From the IMG/VR virus record IMGVR_UViG_3300036832_000197, positions 1 to 44,391 of that record: DNA of 44,391 bases. One strand, written 5' to 3'. Source of the stretch: a virus. Position 1 is the first letter of the stretch. Each line of letters opens with the position of its first letter. Shown here one piece after another: positions 15,513 through 23,454 of the stretch. A program made the translations under genes and the position numbers. The notes beneath the pieces are model-generated. The model was not told the DNA's origin. It worked only from the letters and a program-made list of their open reading frames with translations, and ran no database searches.

Positions 15513-16084
15513 ACTTCCTATCTAGCTCAACACCACCACTGGTCGATGATGTTATAGTGCAGGGAGATAGTTACCTGTTTGTGTTCGAGGTGGATGATTA
15601 CACAAATGACCTGTGGAGCGGGCAGTTGACCTTTGCCCTGCTGGGTTCTGCTCCCATCATAGTGCCTGCTACAGTTGGTGGGAGCCTGGTGCTGTATAAT
15701 GCCCTCCTGGATTCAGCAAGCAGTCTCCTGCTACCAATAGGTATGGTGGATTCATACCTAATCCTGACTCAAATCACAGGAACACCGCCACAGCGGGTGA
15801 GCCTTTACCTAGGCAGTGTGACGATAGAGCCTAACCCACTGGTGGCTTATGTTCCCACCACACCTAATCAGAAGGCTCTGGCCGCGGTCAACAATACCAT
15901 TAATACTATCCTGTCTCAGCCAGAGAGTAGTGCCAGCTTTAATGGACAGAGCTATACACTCCATAACATCAAGGACCTTTTCGACATTCGCAATTCTCTT
16001 CAGGTTCAGGTGTCGGGTGAGTTAAGGGCCATGGGCCTGGTAGTTAAACCAACAGCCCGTATCATTCAGAATCGTTTTGTATGA
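15509..16084 (+). CDS. Head-tail connector candidate: beta domain fused to a gpW-like domain
   Basis: Located where lambda has gene W, between terminase and portal. The C-terminal part (about 125-185: ALAAVNNTINTIL, a beta hairpin SFNGQSYTLHNI, then a helix KDLFDIRNSLQVQV) follows the helix-hairpin-helix plan of gpW, the small head-completion protein. The N-terminal 120 residues are a beta-rich domain (VQGDSYLFVFEVDDY) resembling the immunoglobulin-like N termini of phage fibre or baseplate proteins such as the 31687-32058 product. Lambda gpW is only 68 residues, so this would be a fusion. Family assignment is from pattern only. The start and the end overlap both neighbours by 4 bp. Confidence 0.6.
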   Translation: MNFLSSSTPPLVDDVIVQGDSYLFVFEVDDYTNDLWSGQLTFALLGSAPIIVPATVGGSLVLYNALLDSASSLLLPIGMVDSYLILTQITGTPPQRVSLYLGSVTIEPNPLVAYVPTTPNQKALAAVNNTINTILSQPESSASFNGQSYTLHNIKDLFDIRNSLQVQVSGELRAMGLVVKPTARIIQNRFV

Positions 16085-17673
16085 ACAGTAATACAGCACA
16101 GCGCATTAGGCAGAGGTGGCGTCGAGATGGCCATAGGCTTTATGGCAGCAATGGCTCTTCAGGAGGTCAGACTGGGGATGGTAATCTTGGGGACAGGATG
16201 TATTCTGGGGCAGACGTCACACCCACTAGTGAGGACTTCCTAGGAGACTGGCGTGCTGAAGATACGTTCATGCGCTTTAACCTGTGGCGTGTCCGTAATC
16301 GGTCCCGTCAGTTGGAGCGTGGTAATCCCTGGTGTATAGCCTTTAAGCGTAACATGCTCAACAATGTGCTAGGCTCTAAAGGCTTTCACTTTAGTAATGA
16401 GGCCAAGACTTCTGTGGCCTTTGGAGATTCTGCCAATGGACAGGAGGATATTGTTGCCAATACCATCATCAAGACTGTGATGGATGAGTTTGGAGAGCCA
16501 CAGAACATGACTGCCCGTAAGCGTCTCAACAGGCGTGAGGTGGACAGGCTGATCCTTAGCCGATTGATGTTTGATGGCGAGGTGTTTCTAAGAAAGCTGC
16601 CTGGCTTTGATAATGACTTTAAGTTTACATGGCAGGTGGTGAATGCTGATTACTGTGATTACAACCTGAACCGTCTAGAGCCTAATGGTAACATAACTCA
16701 GATGGGAGTGGAGCAGGACCCAGATCACAGGTTCCCTGTGGCGTATTGGTTCTTCAACCGAAGGCCAAATGACTTTTATTACAGTTGGGCTCAGATAGCC
16801 GCATCTCCCTACACTCGTGTTGAGGCTAAGGATGTTATTCATTTGTATCTTCAGACTGAAGATGATGAGCAGACACGTGGTTGGCCATGGATATTCGCTG
16901 CTTTGCTGGTGTTATTTCGCATGGGCAAGTATCAGGAAGCAGCTCTCATCAATGCTGCTATTGGTGCTTCTAGAGGTGTCTACTTCGAGAAGGCATACCC
17001 AGAAGGCTTTACTGGGGACCCAGCAGAGCTGGAAGATGATGCTGTAATAACTCAGGACCTACCAGCTGGCTCTGGATTAGAGCTGCCTTACGGTGTTACG
17101 GCCAAGCTAGCAGACATGAAATATCCTGATCAGGACTTCGGACCATTTAACAATGCCCTGTTGCTAACTACCAGTGCTGTGTTTGGAACCAGCTATGCCA
17201 CTTCTACTGGGGACCTGAGTCAGGCTAACTTTGTCAGTTCGCGCCTAGGACAGCTGGAAGAGCGTGAGCAATACAAGGCTGTGCAGCAGTTCCTGATAGA
17301 CCGATGGAAGAAGCCTGGTTTCACTGAGGAGCTGTATCGTTCCATGATCATCCAGAAGGTAGCTCTGCCTTTAAGGTTATTCACTAAGTTTAACCAGCCG
17401 AAGCATGTTGGTCGCAGGTGGCCTTTTGTGCAGCCTGTGGATGATATGAAGGCTAAGGAGATGGCAATGAACAATTGCGTCACCTCCATAAGTGATATCA
17501 TTGAGGAGACTACACAGGAGTCTGCTGAGACTGTGTTCAAGCGTATCTCCGAGGATAACAAGATGATGGAGAAGTATGGCTTGGAGCGTATCTTGACTGG
17601 GAGAGTTACAGCAGAGTCAGCAGCAGGAGAGGAATTAACAGCTCCCGCAGGAGCTACACCACCACCAAAATAA
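16081..17673 (+). CDS. Portal protein (lambda family)
   Basis: Twelve-subunit gate of the procapsid through which DNA passes. Length 530 matches lambda gpB (533). Family marks: the N-terminal segment with RNRSRQLERGNPWCIAF and NNVLGSKGFHF (about 75-105), LNRREVDRLILSRLMFDGEVF (about 145-168), VIHLY and RGWPWIFAALLVL (about 250-275), and the region TGDLSQANFVSSRLGQLEE (about 375-395), the typical portal sequence before the stem and wing. The C terminus ends in a low-complexity Ala/Pro tail. Coupled by ATGA to the connector gene upstream. Confidence 0.92.
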   Translation: MNSNTAQRIRQRWRRDGHRLYGSNGSSGGQTGDGNLGDRMYSGADVTPTSEDFLGDWRAEDTFMRFNLWRVRNRSRQLERGNPWCIAFKRNMLNNVLGSKGFHFSNEAKTSVAFGDSANGQEDIVANTIIKTVMDEFGEPQNMTARKRLNRREVDRLILSRLMFDGEVFLRKLPGFDNDFKFTWQVVNADYCDYNLNRLEPNGNITQMGVEQDPDHRFPVAYWFFNRRPNDFYYSWAQIAASPYTRVEAKDVIHLYLQTEDDEQTRGWPWIFAALLVLFRMGKYQEAALINAAIGASRGVYFEKAYPEGFTGDPAELEDDAVITQDLPAGSGLELPYGVTAKLADMKYPDQDFGPFNNALLLTTSAVFGTSYATSTGDLSQANFVSSRLGQLEEREQYKAVQQFLIDRWKKPGFTEELYRSMIIQKVALPLRLFTKFNQPKHVGRRWPFVQPVDDMKAKEMAMNNCVTSISDIIEETTQESAETVFKRISEDNKMMEKYGLERILTGRVTAESAAGEELTAPAGATPPPK

Positions 17674-17680
17674 AACTACC

Positions 17681-18409
17681 ATGAACGCAAATCAATCAGG
17701 ATTAGAAGCCAACCGTCCAGAAGCCTCAGCATTACGCATTGGAGCATTACGATATTATGCTACAGACACTCAAGTTGTTTATGAACAGCGAGGAGGATAT
17801 TGGTCCACGGCAGACAGTTTGTCTCAGGGCGATGTTAGAGGCTGGTTAAGTGGTGATGCTGCGGCAAAACCAAATCCAAGTCAATATCTGGGTTGGGTGT
17901 TTATAGACTCAGCAACAGGTGATAAGTTTGAGGGATTTCCTGATGCATGGGTTCCTGTGACATTGTCGGGAGCCAGCTTTGCTGGAGGTGGAGCTGGAGG
18001 TGGAGCTGGAGGTGGCGCAGGTATCCAACATGTTCAGGTTCCATTGACCACTAATGATTTCCTCACAATCAATGATACTCCAAAAATTCTCCTCCCTGCT
18101 GCTAGTCCAAACATCAATGTAATCCTAAGAATGCTGTTTCGTTTTAACCTTACTACTCCTTTTACAGGTGGCGGTCCTATCACCGTTGGATATGGGACAG
18201 GTGGGATTCTAGCTGTGGATTCGACAATTCCTGCTGCTGCTCTTACTGGCTCTCTCGGAGATTTCTCATTTCTTAGAAATGGTTTTTCCAATCCTTCCTT
18301 GTTGTATTCAACTGGTATTGATAATGACATCTATCTGGTTCAAACCTCTGATAACTTTTACGCTGGGCAGGCAGATGGCAGTGTTGATTTGTGGTATGTT
18401 ACAACTTAA
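17681..18409 (+). CDS. Putative head-decoration or fibre protein with Gly-rich linker
   Basis: A 242-residue protein in two parts joined by a flexible linker (GGGAGGGAGGGAG at about 106-118). The N-terminal part has LRIGALRYYATDTQVVYEQ and looks beta-rich; the C-terminal part is also beta-rich (HVQVPLTTNDFLTIND onward), like a receptor or jelly-roll domain. No family is recognised. It sits between portal and protease/capsid genes, where lambda-type phages have no fibre gene, so an outer capsid or head-fibre role is a guess. Codon use is A/T richer than its neighbours, consistent with separate acquisition. Confidence 0.6.
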   Translation: MNANQSGLEANRPEASALRIGALRYYATDTQVVYEQRGGYWSTADSLSQGDVRGWLSGDAAAKPNPSQYLGWVFIDSATGDKFEGFPDAWVPVTLSGASFAGGGAGGGAGGGAGIQHVQVPLTTNDFLTINDTPKILLPAASPNINVILRMLFRFNLTTPFTGGGPITVGYGTGGILAVDSTIPAAALTGSLGDFSFLRNGFSNPSLLYSTGIDNDIYLVQTSDNFYAGQADGSVDLWYVTT

Positions 18410-18439
18410 AAATAAACGTTTGCCTTAGCTTGGAAACCG

Positions 18440-18595
18440 ATGAACGTTTTATTACAGAAGGTAGTGAAGCCTAAGTTGCCGCTCCTTAACAGAGTGAAAA
18501 TTAGGCTGAACAAAAAGAAACAAACCAAACAACAGAAGGAGAAAACAAAATCAGATGAAGTCAATTCTAGCAATCATTACACAAGTTTCTGTTAG
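18440..18595 (+). CDS. Possible small basic protein, 51 aa
   Basis: An open frame starting MNVLLQKVVKPKLPLLNR with a very Lys/Gln-rich centre. It fills the 145-bp gap between two genes but overlaps the next gene by 41 bp. The ribosome site is weak (TTGGAAACCG before the ATG). It may be a real small DNA- or RNA-binding protein, or chance. Confidence 0.3.
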   Translation: MNVLLQKVVKPKLPLLNRVKIRLNKKKQTKQQKEKTKSDEVNSSNHYTSFC

Positions 18596-19052
18596 CGATG
18601 GTGTGCCTACGCATCCCATTGTCATTCCACCTGGCAGTGAGTTGCCGCCACTGGATATTTGGGGTGGCAAGCCGCCACCATTTGTTGACATTGGTGGCCC
18701 AGGCGCACAGCCAAAGCCAGAGCATCCAATCGTGTTGCCGCCAGATGGTCCGCCATTGGTAATCTGGGGTGGCGCACCGTTGCCACATCCAGGCCACCCA
18801 ATAGCTCCTGGTGGCACACCGCCCAAGCCAGCACATCCCATCGTCATTCCACCAGATGCACAACCAGTGCCACCTGGCATTTGGGGCGGTGGGAATGTGC
18901 CATTTCCTGAGCACCCAATTGTTATTCCGCCAGGAGTGGATTTGCCGGAGAAGTTCACAGTGATCGTTTACCATGAAGAAAGTGGCAAGTGGGTCGCCAT
19001 TGACTTTGTTCCTGGTGGTAAGCCACCGTCGAGTGCTGGTCCCAAGAGGTAA
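18555..19052 (+). CDS. Proline-rich repeat protein
   Basis: A 165-residue protein built from imperfect repeats: HPIVIPP or HPIVLPP (five HPI sites) alternating with IWGG (three sites), rich in Pro and Gly, probably an extended, rigid polyproline-type rod. The final 35 residues (KFTVIVYHEESGKW then VAIDFVPGG) look like a small folded unit. Similar Pro-rich proteins with HPI and IWGG repeats occur, from memory, in other uncultured phages near structural genes. The codons are more GC-rich than in the gene before it. The ribosome site GGAG is rather far (13 nt) from the ATG. Confidence 0.7.
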   Translation: MKSILAIITQVSVSDGVPTHPIVIPPGSELPPLDIWGGKPPPFVDIGGPGAQPKPEHPIVLPPDGPPLVIWGGAPLPHPGHPIAPGGTPPKPAHPIVIPPDAQPVPPGIWGGGNVPFPEHPIVIPPGVDLPEKFTVIVYHEESGKWVAIDFVPGGKPPSSAGPKR

Positions 19053-19071
19053 GAGGCCGGATGAGGAATTG

Positions 19072-19109
19072 TGATATGATGCTCGTGGTTGTAAAAGGCT
19101 GCGAGCATC
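19072..19109 (+). promoter_or_regulatory. Extended -10 promoter candidate and 8-bp hairpin before the capsid gene
   Basis: TGA followed by TATGAT (19072-19080) is a TGn extended -10 element; no good -35 is present, which such promoters tolerate. Overlapping it, GATGCTCG (19078-19085) and CGAGCATC (19102-19109) form a perfect inverted repeat with a 16-base loop. If transcription starts at about 19087 the hairpin is absent from the new transcript but present in read-through RNA, so the two could give different capsid mRNA forms. Confidence 0.4.
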
Positions 19110-19128
19110 TTATTCACTGGAGGTGAAT

Positions 19129-21261
19129 ATGAAAAAGAACAAGGCAAAGAAGCCAGTAGCTGTTACAGCCAATGGCAAATGCTGGTATCGGATTCATGAC
19201 AGTGCCAACGGCAATGAGGTCCGCATAGACCTTATGGAAGAGATTGGTGGCTGGGGTATTTCTGCCAAGATGTTTCGAGATGCCTTGAGCACATTAGGTA
19301 AAGGTCAGGCAATCCATCTTCACATTAACTCGGATGGTGGGGACATTCTAGAGGGAAATGAGGTGTATAATGCCCTGGTGGAGCATGAAGGTCCTGTGCG
19401 GGTGAGCATTGGAGCATTGGCTGCTTCAATGGCTAGTGTGATAGCTATGGCTGGTGATCCGATTAGCATAGCTAAGAATGGCTGGCTCATGATTCATAAT
19501 CCATGGACCATAGCTATGGGTGATGCCAGTGACTTTAAGAAGATAGCCAATGTGTTGGATGAGATGAAGACTAACATCATTGGAGCCTACACAACTCAGA
19601 CTGATATGTCTGAGAAGGACATCTCGGACCTTATGACTGAGGAGACTTGGATGACGGCAAAGGATGCCTTAGACAAAGGCTTTGTCGATTCCATTGATGA
19701 TCCCTCGGACCCAAATGAGGAAAAGGAAGATCAGGAGATGGAGTGTGCTAGGAATTTCAAACTGACCAAATTTCGTAACTCGGCAAAATTTCTCTCAAGA
19801 CCGCAAGAGCCGAAGCAGGCAGCAGTGAGTGGGAACACTCCTGTTGTTATTACTGGTGGGAACACTGGGGCTTCATCTGGTGGAGAGCAGGAACCAACAA
19901 ACAAACCAAAACAAATAGAGGTTGTAAACAAAATGGAAAAACCAGAAACACCTTCACCACCTGCCAAACCAGAGCCAGATGAGGCAGCAGTGAAGGAAGC
20001 AGCAGACAAGCTTTACAAGGCCAAGCTGAAGCGTGATCAAGAGATTGATGACATTGTCTTGGCTGTAAGAAAGCGTGACAAAAAAGACTTCGGTGAGCTG
20101 GCCGCCAAGTTTAAGCAGGAAGACAAGACCGTGGCTGAATTTTCACGTGCCCTTGTTACTTCGGAGGACTACAAGGACTTCGAGGTCATCGGTGGTGGAC
20201 TTCAGCTCATTGAGCCGCTGGATGCTCTCAAGGGCAGTCCTGGCTATCTAGTAGTAACTAATCCAACCTACCGTATGTGGGCTGATAAGGTTAACAAGAA
20301 AGGCCGTGGAGCTATTGATAAGAATACATCAATAGCAGTGGAAGCAGCCTATGGTGTGCGTGAATTTTTGAACGCAGCAATGCGTGATCCAAGATTCATG
20401 AACGCTCCTGCAGCTCCTACTAGTGCTGGTCTAACCAGTATTGAGAAGTTGCCAGGTATTGTGGACTTGGGTGTAAGGCCATTAATGGTTAAGGACCTTA
20501 TTGCCCCAGGTGCCACAGGAGCTACCACAGTCCGTTATATCCGTGAAAAGAGTTTCACGAATTATGCGACCACAGTAGCTGAAGGCACTACTAAGCCAGT
20601 AGCCTTGTTTGAGTATGAGGAGAAGGATGCTCCTGTGCGTAAGATTGCAGCTTATACTAAGGTGACTGATGAGTTGTTTGCTGACTATCTAGCGATGGCC
20701 AGCTACATCAATCAGCGGCTACCTTACATGGTTGAGCGCACCGAGGAGGATCAGTTACTCAATGGTGATGGCACAGGTCAGAACTTAACAGGTATCATGC
20801 AAACCTCTGGTATCCAGACTCAGGCTAAAGGCACCAACACTGATGCCGATTCTATCTACATGGCTATGACCAAGATTCGGTCAATTGCCTTCTTTGAGCC
20901 TGATGGAATCGTGATCAATCCTAACGATTTCCAGATTCTGAGGTTGTCTAAGGATACGGCTGGGCAATACTTCGGTGGTGGCCCATTCACAGGTGCGTAT
21001 GGTAATTCTCCCTTGGTGGCATTTGATTCCATCTGGGGTAAGCCCTGCGCAATCACAACAGCAATAGCAGCTGGGACAGCTCTTGTGGGAGCCTTTCGGC
21101 TGGGAGCGCAATACTTCATGCGTCAGGGATTGACTGTGGACATGACTAACTCGGATCAGGATGACTTCATTAAGAACCTGATGACGATTCGCTGTGAGGA
21201 GCGTCTTGCGTTGGCGGTGTATAGGCCATTGGCCTTCTGCACTGTAACGGGCATCGTGTAA
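19129..21261 (+). CDS. ClpP-like prohead protease fused to HK97-fold major capsid protein
   Basis: One 710-residue frame carries two head proteins. Residues 1-190 are a ClpP-type serine protease: HINSDGGDI (65-73), GALAASMAS with nucleophile Ser100, MIHNP with His123 and ETWMTAKDALDKGFVD closing the domain. Residues about 190-330 are linker and charged, helical scaffold-like sequence. Residues about 330-710 are the HK97-fold capsid protein (DPRFMNAP, the E-loop and A-domain stretch through RLALAVYRPLAF). The ATG at 19129 is used because GGAGG (19119-19123) lies 5 bases before it; GTG at 19123 overlaps that site. The protease would mature the shell and free the capsid part. An internal in-frame ATG at 19933 could also yield capsid without protease. 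Confidence 0.9.
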   Translation: MKKNKAKKPVAVTANGKCWYRIHDSANGNEVRIDLMEEIGGWGISAKMFRDALSTLGKGQAIHLHINSDGGDILEGNEVYNALVEHEGPVRVSIGALAASMASVIAMAGDPISIAKNGWLMIHNPWTIAMGDASDFKKIANVLDEMKTNIIGAYTTQTDMSEKDISDLMTEETWMTAKDALDKGFVDSIDDPSDPNEEKEDQEMECARNFKLTKFRNSAKFLSRPQEPKQAAVSGNTPVVITGGNTGASSGGEQEPTNKPKQIEVVNKMEKPETPSPPAKPEPDEAAVKEAADKLYKAKLKRDQEIDDIVLAVRKRDKKDFGELAAKFKQEDKTVAEFSRALVTSEDYKDFEVIGGGLQLIEPLDALKGSPGYLVVTNPTYRMWADKVNKKGRGAIDKNTSIAVEAAYGVREFLNAAMRDPRFMNAPAAPTSAGLTSIEKLPGIVDLGVRPLMVKDLIAPGATGATTVRYIREKSFTNYATTVAEGTTKPVALFEYEEKDAPVRKIAAYTKVTDELFADYLAMASYINQRLPYMVERTEEDQLLNGDGTGQNLTGIMQTSGIQTQAKGTNTDADSIYMAMTKIRSIAFFEPDGIVINPNDFQILRLSKDTAGQYFGGGPFTGAYGNSPLVAFDSIWGKPCAITTAIAAGTALVGAFRLGAQYFMRQGLTVDMTNSDQDDFIKNLMTIRCEERLALAVYRPLAFCTVTGIV

Positions 21262-21281
21262 TAGAAAGGAAACAAAACCAT

Positions 21282-21416
21282 ATGGCTGAGAAACCAGTAA
21301 AAGAGAAGCCTGAACCAACTGTGCCTCCTATGCCTGACGAGCCAGGTGGCGGAGGTGCGAAGCCAGCAAAGCCAGAACCTGTCAGGAAAGGTGGAGAAGA
21401 AGAAGCAGAAGAGTGA
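21282..21416 (+). CDS. Small Pro/Glu/Lys-rich protein, 44 aa
   Basis: Begins MAEKPVKEKPEPTVPPMP and ends in a run of acidic residues (GGEEEAEE), with GGGG in the middle; it is probably disordered. AAAGGA lies about 11 bases before the ATG, repeated as AGAAAGGAAAC before the next gene too. It follows the capsid gene by 20 bp and is followed by a strong hairpin. A small capsid-associated or chaperone peptide is possible. Confidence 0.6.
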   Translation: MAEKPVKEKPEPTVPPMPDEPGGGGAKPAKPEPVRKGGEEEAEE

Positions 21417-21431
21417 GTTGTTGATTGGATA

Positions 21432-21464
21432 GCTGCCAGTGGTGCGGTCCTCACTGCTGGCAGC
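21432..21464 (+). other. Strong RNA hairpin after the capsid gene
   Basis: GCTGCCAGTGGTG (21432-21444) pairs with CACTGCTGGCAGC (21452-21464) through 13 pairs with two G-U wobbles, around a 7-base loop; GAT/ATC at its foot can extend it past one bulge. No T-run follows, so it is not a classical intrinsic terminator. It may stabilise the abundant capsid mRNA 3' end, be an RNase III site, or reduce read-through into the next genes. Confidence 0.6.
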
Positions 21465-21485
21465 ATCCTCACAGAAAGGAAACAT

Positions 21486-21725
21486 ATGAAGATAGCTAGA
21501 GAAAAAGTTTGGCAGACTAAGGAAGGAAAGCTTGTGCCAGATGGTGACCCTGATTCAGCATTTCTAGTAGCAGCTAAGGGACAGGAGGTGCCAGATAGGG
21601 ATGTAGCAGCATTTGAAGATGCTGATAAATTTTTTGGGCCAGCTAGTAATCCTGTAACCACTGAGGAAACAGTGACTGTTGAGTCACACACAGTGCACAA
21701 GCAACATAGGAAACACAACAAATGA
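21486..21725 (+). CDS. Small head-associated protein, copy 1, 79 aa
   Basis: A small protein whose first 50 residues (KLVPDGDPDSAFLVAAKGQ, then DRDVAAFED) share a pattern with the product of the next gene: LV-DG-----LVA--GQ--D-DAA. The last 25 residues are Thr/His/Lys-rich and disordered. It is preceded by AGAAAGGAAACAT and coupled by ATGA to the next gene. Its place between capsid and head-tail joining genes suggests a head decoration or stabilising role. Confidence 0.7.
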   Translation: MKIAREKVWQTKEGKLVPDGDPDSAFLVAAKGQEVPDRDVAAFEDADKFFGPASNPVTTEETVTVESHTVHKQHRKHNK

Positions 21726-21970
21726 AAAAATGCACCGCTAAATGTTGGACTGGGCCATTAGTATCAGGGAAACCATCATTGGTAGCTGATGGTAATGCTG
21801 GAGCGATACTATTGGTAGCTGTTCCAGGTCAGATTATGTCTGATGCTGATGCGGCTACTTATGATCCAACTTCCTTTGCTACATTCTTTGCGGCGGCTAC
21901 ACTGGTTGAAGGAAAGATAGTCAATCAGCCTGGGTCAATACGTCAATATATGGAAGTTAGTGCCGCATGA
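21722..21970 (+). CDS. Small head-associated protein, copy 2, 82 aa
   Basis: Shares with the preceding protein the order SLVADGNAGAILLVAVPGQ then SDADAATYD; this looks like an old tandem duplication, with different C-terminal ends. It has two cysteines at the N terminus (KKCTAKCW). Starts by ATGA overlap with copy 1 and ends by ATGA overlap with the next gene, so all three are translated in step. Function unknown; head accessory by position. Confidence 0.7.
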   Translation: MKKCTAKCWTGPLVSGKPSLVADGNAGAILLVAVPGQIMSDADAATYDPTSFATFFAAATLVEGKIVNQPGSIRQYMEVSAA

Positions 21971-22284
21971 GTATCTTATCACAGGCATTCCAACACACTC
22001 TCGATGCGCGTGAACGTGTTGTTGGCGTCAGGGAGAAGATCACCTTGGACGGCATACAAGTTGATGCTTTGGTAGAATCCATACCAACTTCCCCTGACCC
22101 TGTGGTAGGAGGTGTAGCCAATCCTGATACCTTTATTGTTCAGATAGCTACTGATGCTTTTTCAGCTAGGCCAGTTGTAGGAGCATCAGTAGGGATTAGG
22201 GACCTAACATTGGAAGTGTTGTCTATAGATGATGTGAATGGAATAACATATCATTTAATCGTGGGAGATGCTTCTTATGAGTAG
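21967..22284 (+). CDS. Head-tail joining protein candidate, 105 aa
   Basis: A beta-rich protein with helix QAFQHTLDARERVVG at the start, then strands around ITLDGIQVDALVES and LTLEVLSIDDV. Size and place (after capsid, before tail terminator and tube) match the lambda gpFII/HK97 gp6-8 class of connector or stopper proteins. The fold cannot be confirmed by eye. ATGA overlap with the gene upstream. Confidence 0.55.
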   Translation: MSILSQAFQHTLDARERVVGVREKITLDGIQVDALVESIPTSPDPVVGGVANPDTFIVQIATDAFSARPVVGASVGIRDLTLEVLSIDDVNGITYHLIVGDASYE

Positions 22285-22711
22285 CCAGTTGGAATGGAGC
22301 TGTGAGGAGTATTTTAAGCAGTTGTTTGCTCTCAATCCTGCTATTACAGAAGTTATTCCAGTTGATCAGATTCGTCATTTTGATGACGATGATCAAGCTG
22401 ATGTTGATGGCCTTATCATTCAAGCTACTCAGGGCGAGCGTTTGCTAGGTGGGGCTGTAGGAGCCTTTGATATGGAGCTACGTGTGACTCTCCGTAGTTT
22501 TCAAAGCACAGCTGATCAAAATGAACAGGTTATAGATGCTGTTGTGGATAGCGTTTATGATCCTACGCAGGTTGGGCGTCCAGAGTTAGCTGCAGTTACA
22601 GCACGCTTCAGTTATCTTCGCATTCTCGATCAGATGACTAGTGAAAGGGTCAATACAAAACAAACACGTAAACGGGACAAGGTGTTCCCACTAATAGCTA
22701 AAGGAGTATAA
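22277..22711 (+). CDS. Tail terminator / minor tail protein candidate, 144 aa
   Basis: Soluble alpha/beta protein. The start at 22277 (MSSQLEWS) is preferred to 22268 because GGGAG at 22263-22267 is then 9 bases away; it overlaps the upstream stop. The sequence ITEVIPVDQIRHFDDDDQADVDGLIIQ then DMELRVTLRS resembles the strand-helix plan of tail-terminator (gpU-like) proteins, which follow the connector gene in siphoviruses. Identification is by position and rough pattern. Confidence 0.55.
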   Translation: MSSQLEWSCEEYFKQLFALNPAITEVIPVDQIRHFDDDDQADVDGLIIQATQGERLLGGAVGAFDMELRVTLRSFQSTADQNEQVIDAVVDSVYDPTQVGRPELAAVTARFSYLRILDQMTSERVNTKQTRKRDKVFPLIAKGV

Positions 22712-22712
22712 T

Positions 22713-22931
22713 ATGGACACAGAACAAAAAGTAGATGTAGTAAAGGAAAGACAAGACAGGGCAGATGCAATGAAATTGAACGCTTTACAGGCCAAGCTTA
22801 AGGCCCTTCAGACTGCGAAGTTTGAAGATGAAGGGCAGAGAGCAACGGCCATCGCCAGATGCCAGGCAGGAATCGATGAATTGAAGAATGCTTCAGCTTC
22901 TTCAAACCAAGGAGGTAAAGAACAAACATGA
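22713..22931 (+). CDS. Small helical protein, 72 aa
   Basis: Almost wholly helical with heptad-like spacing (DAMKLNALQAKLKALQTAKF), so likely a short coiled coil. It starts 2 bp after the preceding gene and is joined by ATGA to the next. A role in tail assembly is a guess from position. Confidence 0.6.
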   Translation: MDTEQKVDVVKERQDRADAMKLNALQAKLKALQTAKFEDEGQRATAIARCQAGIDELKNASASSNQGGKEQT

Positions 22932-23428
22932 TACAATCACTGATCGCTTTTGTGACTGGATTGTTCGCTGTTCCAACAGGTTTTGGCACAGCTGGCATGA
23001 GACGTCATCGAATTGCTGGTGAGATATTGATTGTTGGTAGCTGGGCTGGGCAGCGTGGTGTTGAACTGGATGAGACTGGTATCAGCGTCCGTGCCTTTGA
23101 CTGTATTTATCGGCCATTTGTTAATGATCGGCTGATGAGTAATGTCGGTGAGCCTAGAGCACGAGCTGTTAGCGGTGGATTCTCCCGTGAAGTCACTGTT
23201 CAAGGTGAAGCAACAGGAGCCACTGGGTTAATGGCAGCTACGCTAGGTGTGCCTATTGTTGTGGCGAATGACATTAAGACATTCCACCCAACATCATATG
23301 CCACTGGAACTACACCACCTGATGCCCTGTTGTTGCTTGATGAAGTAACAGAGAGTCAGGAGCGTGCTGGCTGGCGGTCTATCAACATGAGATTGTCGAG
23401 TGATCCTGGCATCAGCAGTGTTTCATAA
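22928..23428 (+). CDS. Major tail tube protein candidate, 166 aa
   Basis: Located where siphoviruses encode the tube protein: after the terminator, before the chaperone pair. The composition is beta-rich with GISVRAFDCIYRPF, GGFSREVTVQGEATG and GWRSINMRLSSDPGI; the phrase on reorganising EVTVQGEATG is compatible with a tube-fold beta barrel. A hydrophobic N terminus (LIAFVTGLFAVPTGFG) is odd for a tube subunit. An alternative is another structural protein. Joined upstream by ATGA. Confidence 0.5.
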   Translation: MIQSLIAFVTGLFAVPTGFGTAGMRRHRIAGEILIVGSWAGQRGVELDETGISVRAFDCIYRPFVNDRLMSNVGEPRARAVSGGFSREVTVQGEATGATGLMAATLGVPIVVANDIKTFHPTSYATGTTPPDALLLLDEVTESQERAGWRSINMRLSSDPGISSVS

Positions 23429-23454
23429 TGAGTATAACTGGAGGAGGTAAATCC

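Noticed and set aside
18551-18974. Long antisense frames opposite the proline-rich gene
   Set aside because: They arise from the repeat structure and codon bias of the sense gene; three frames are open for the same reason.
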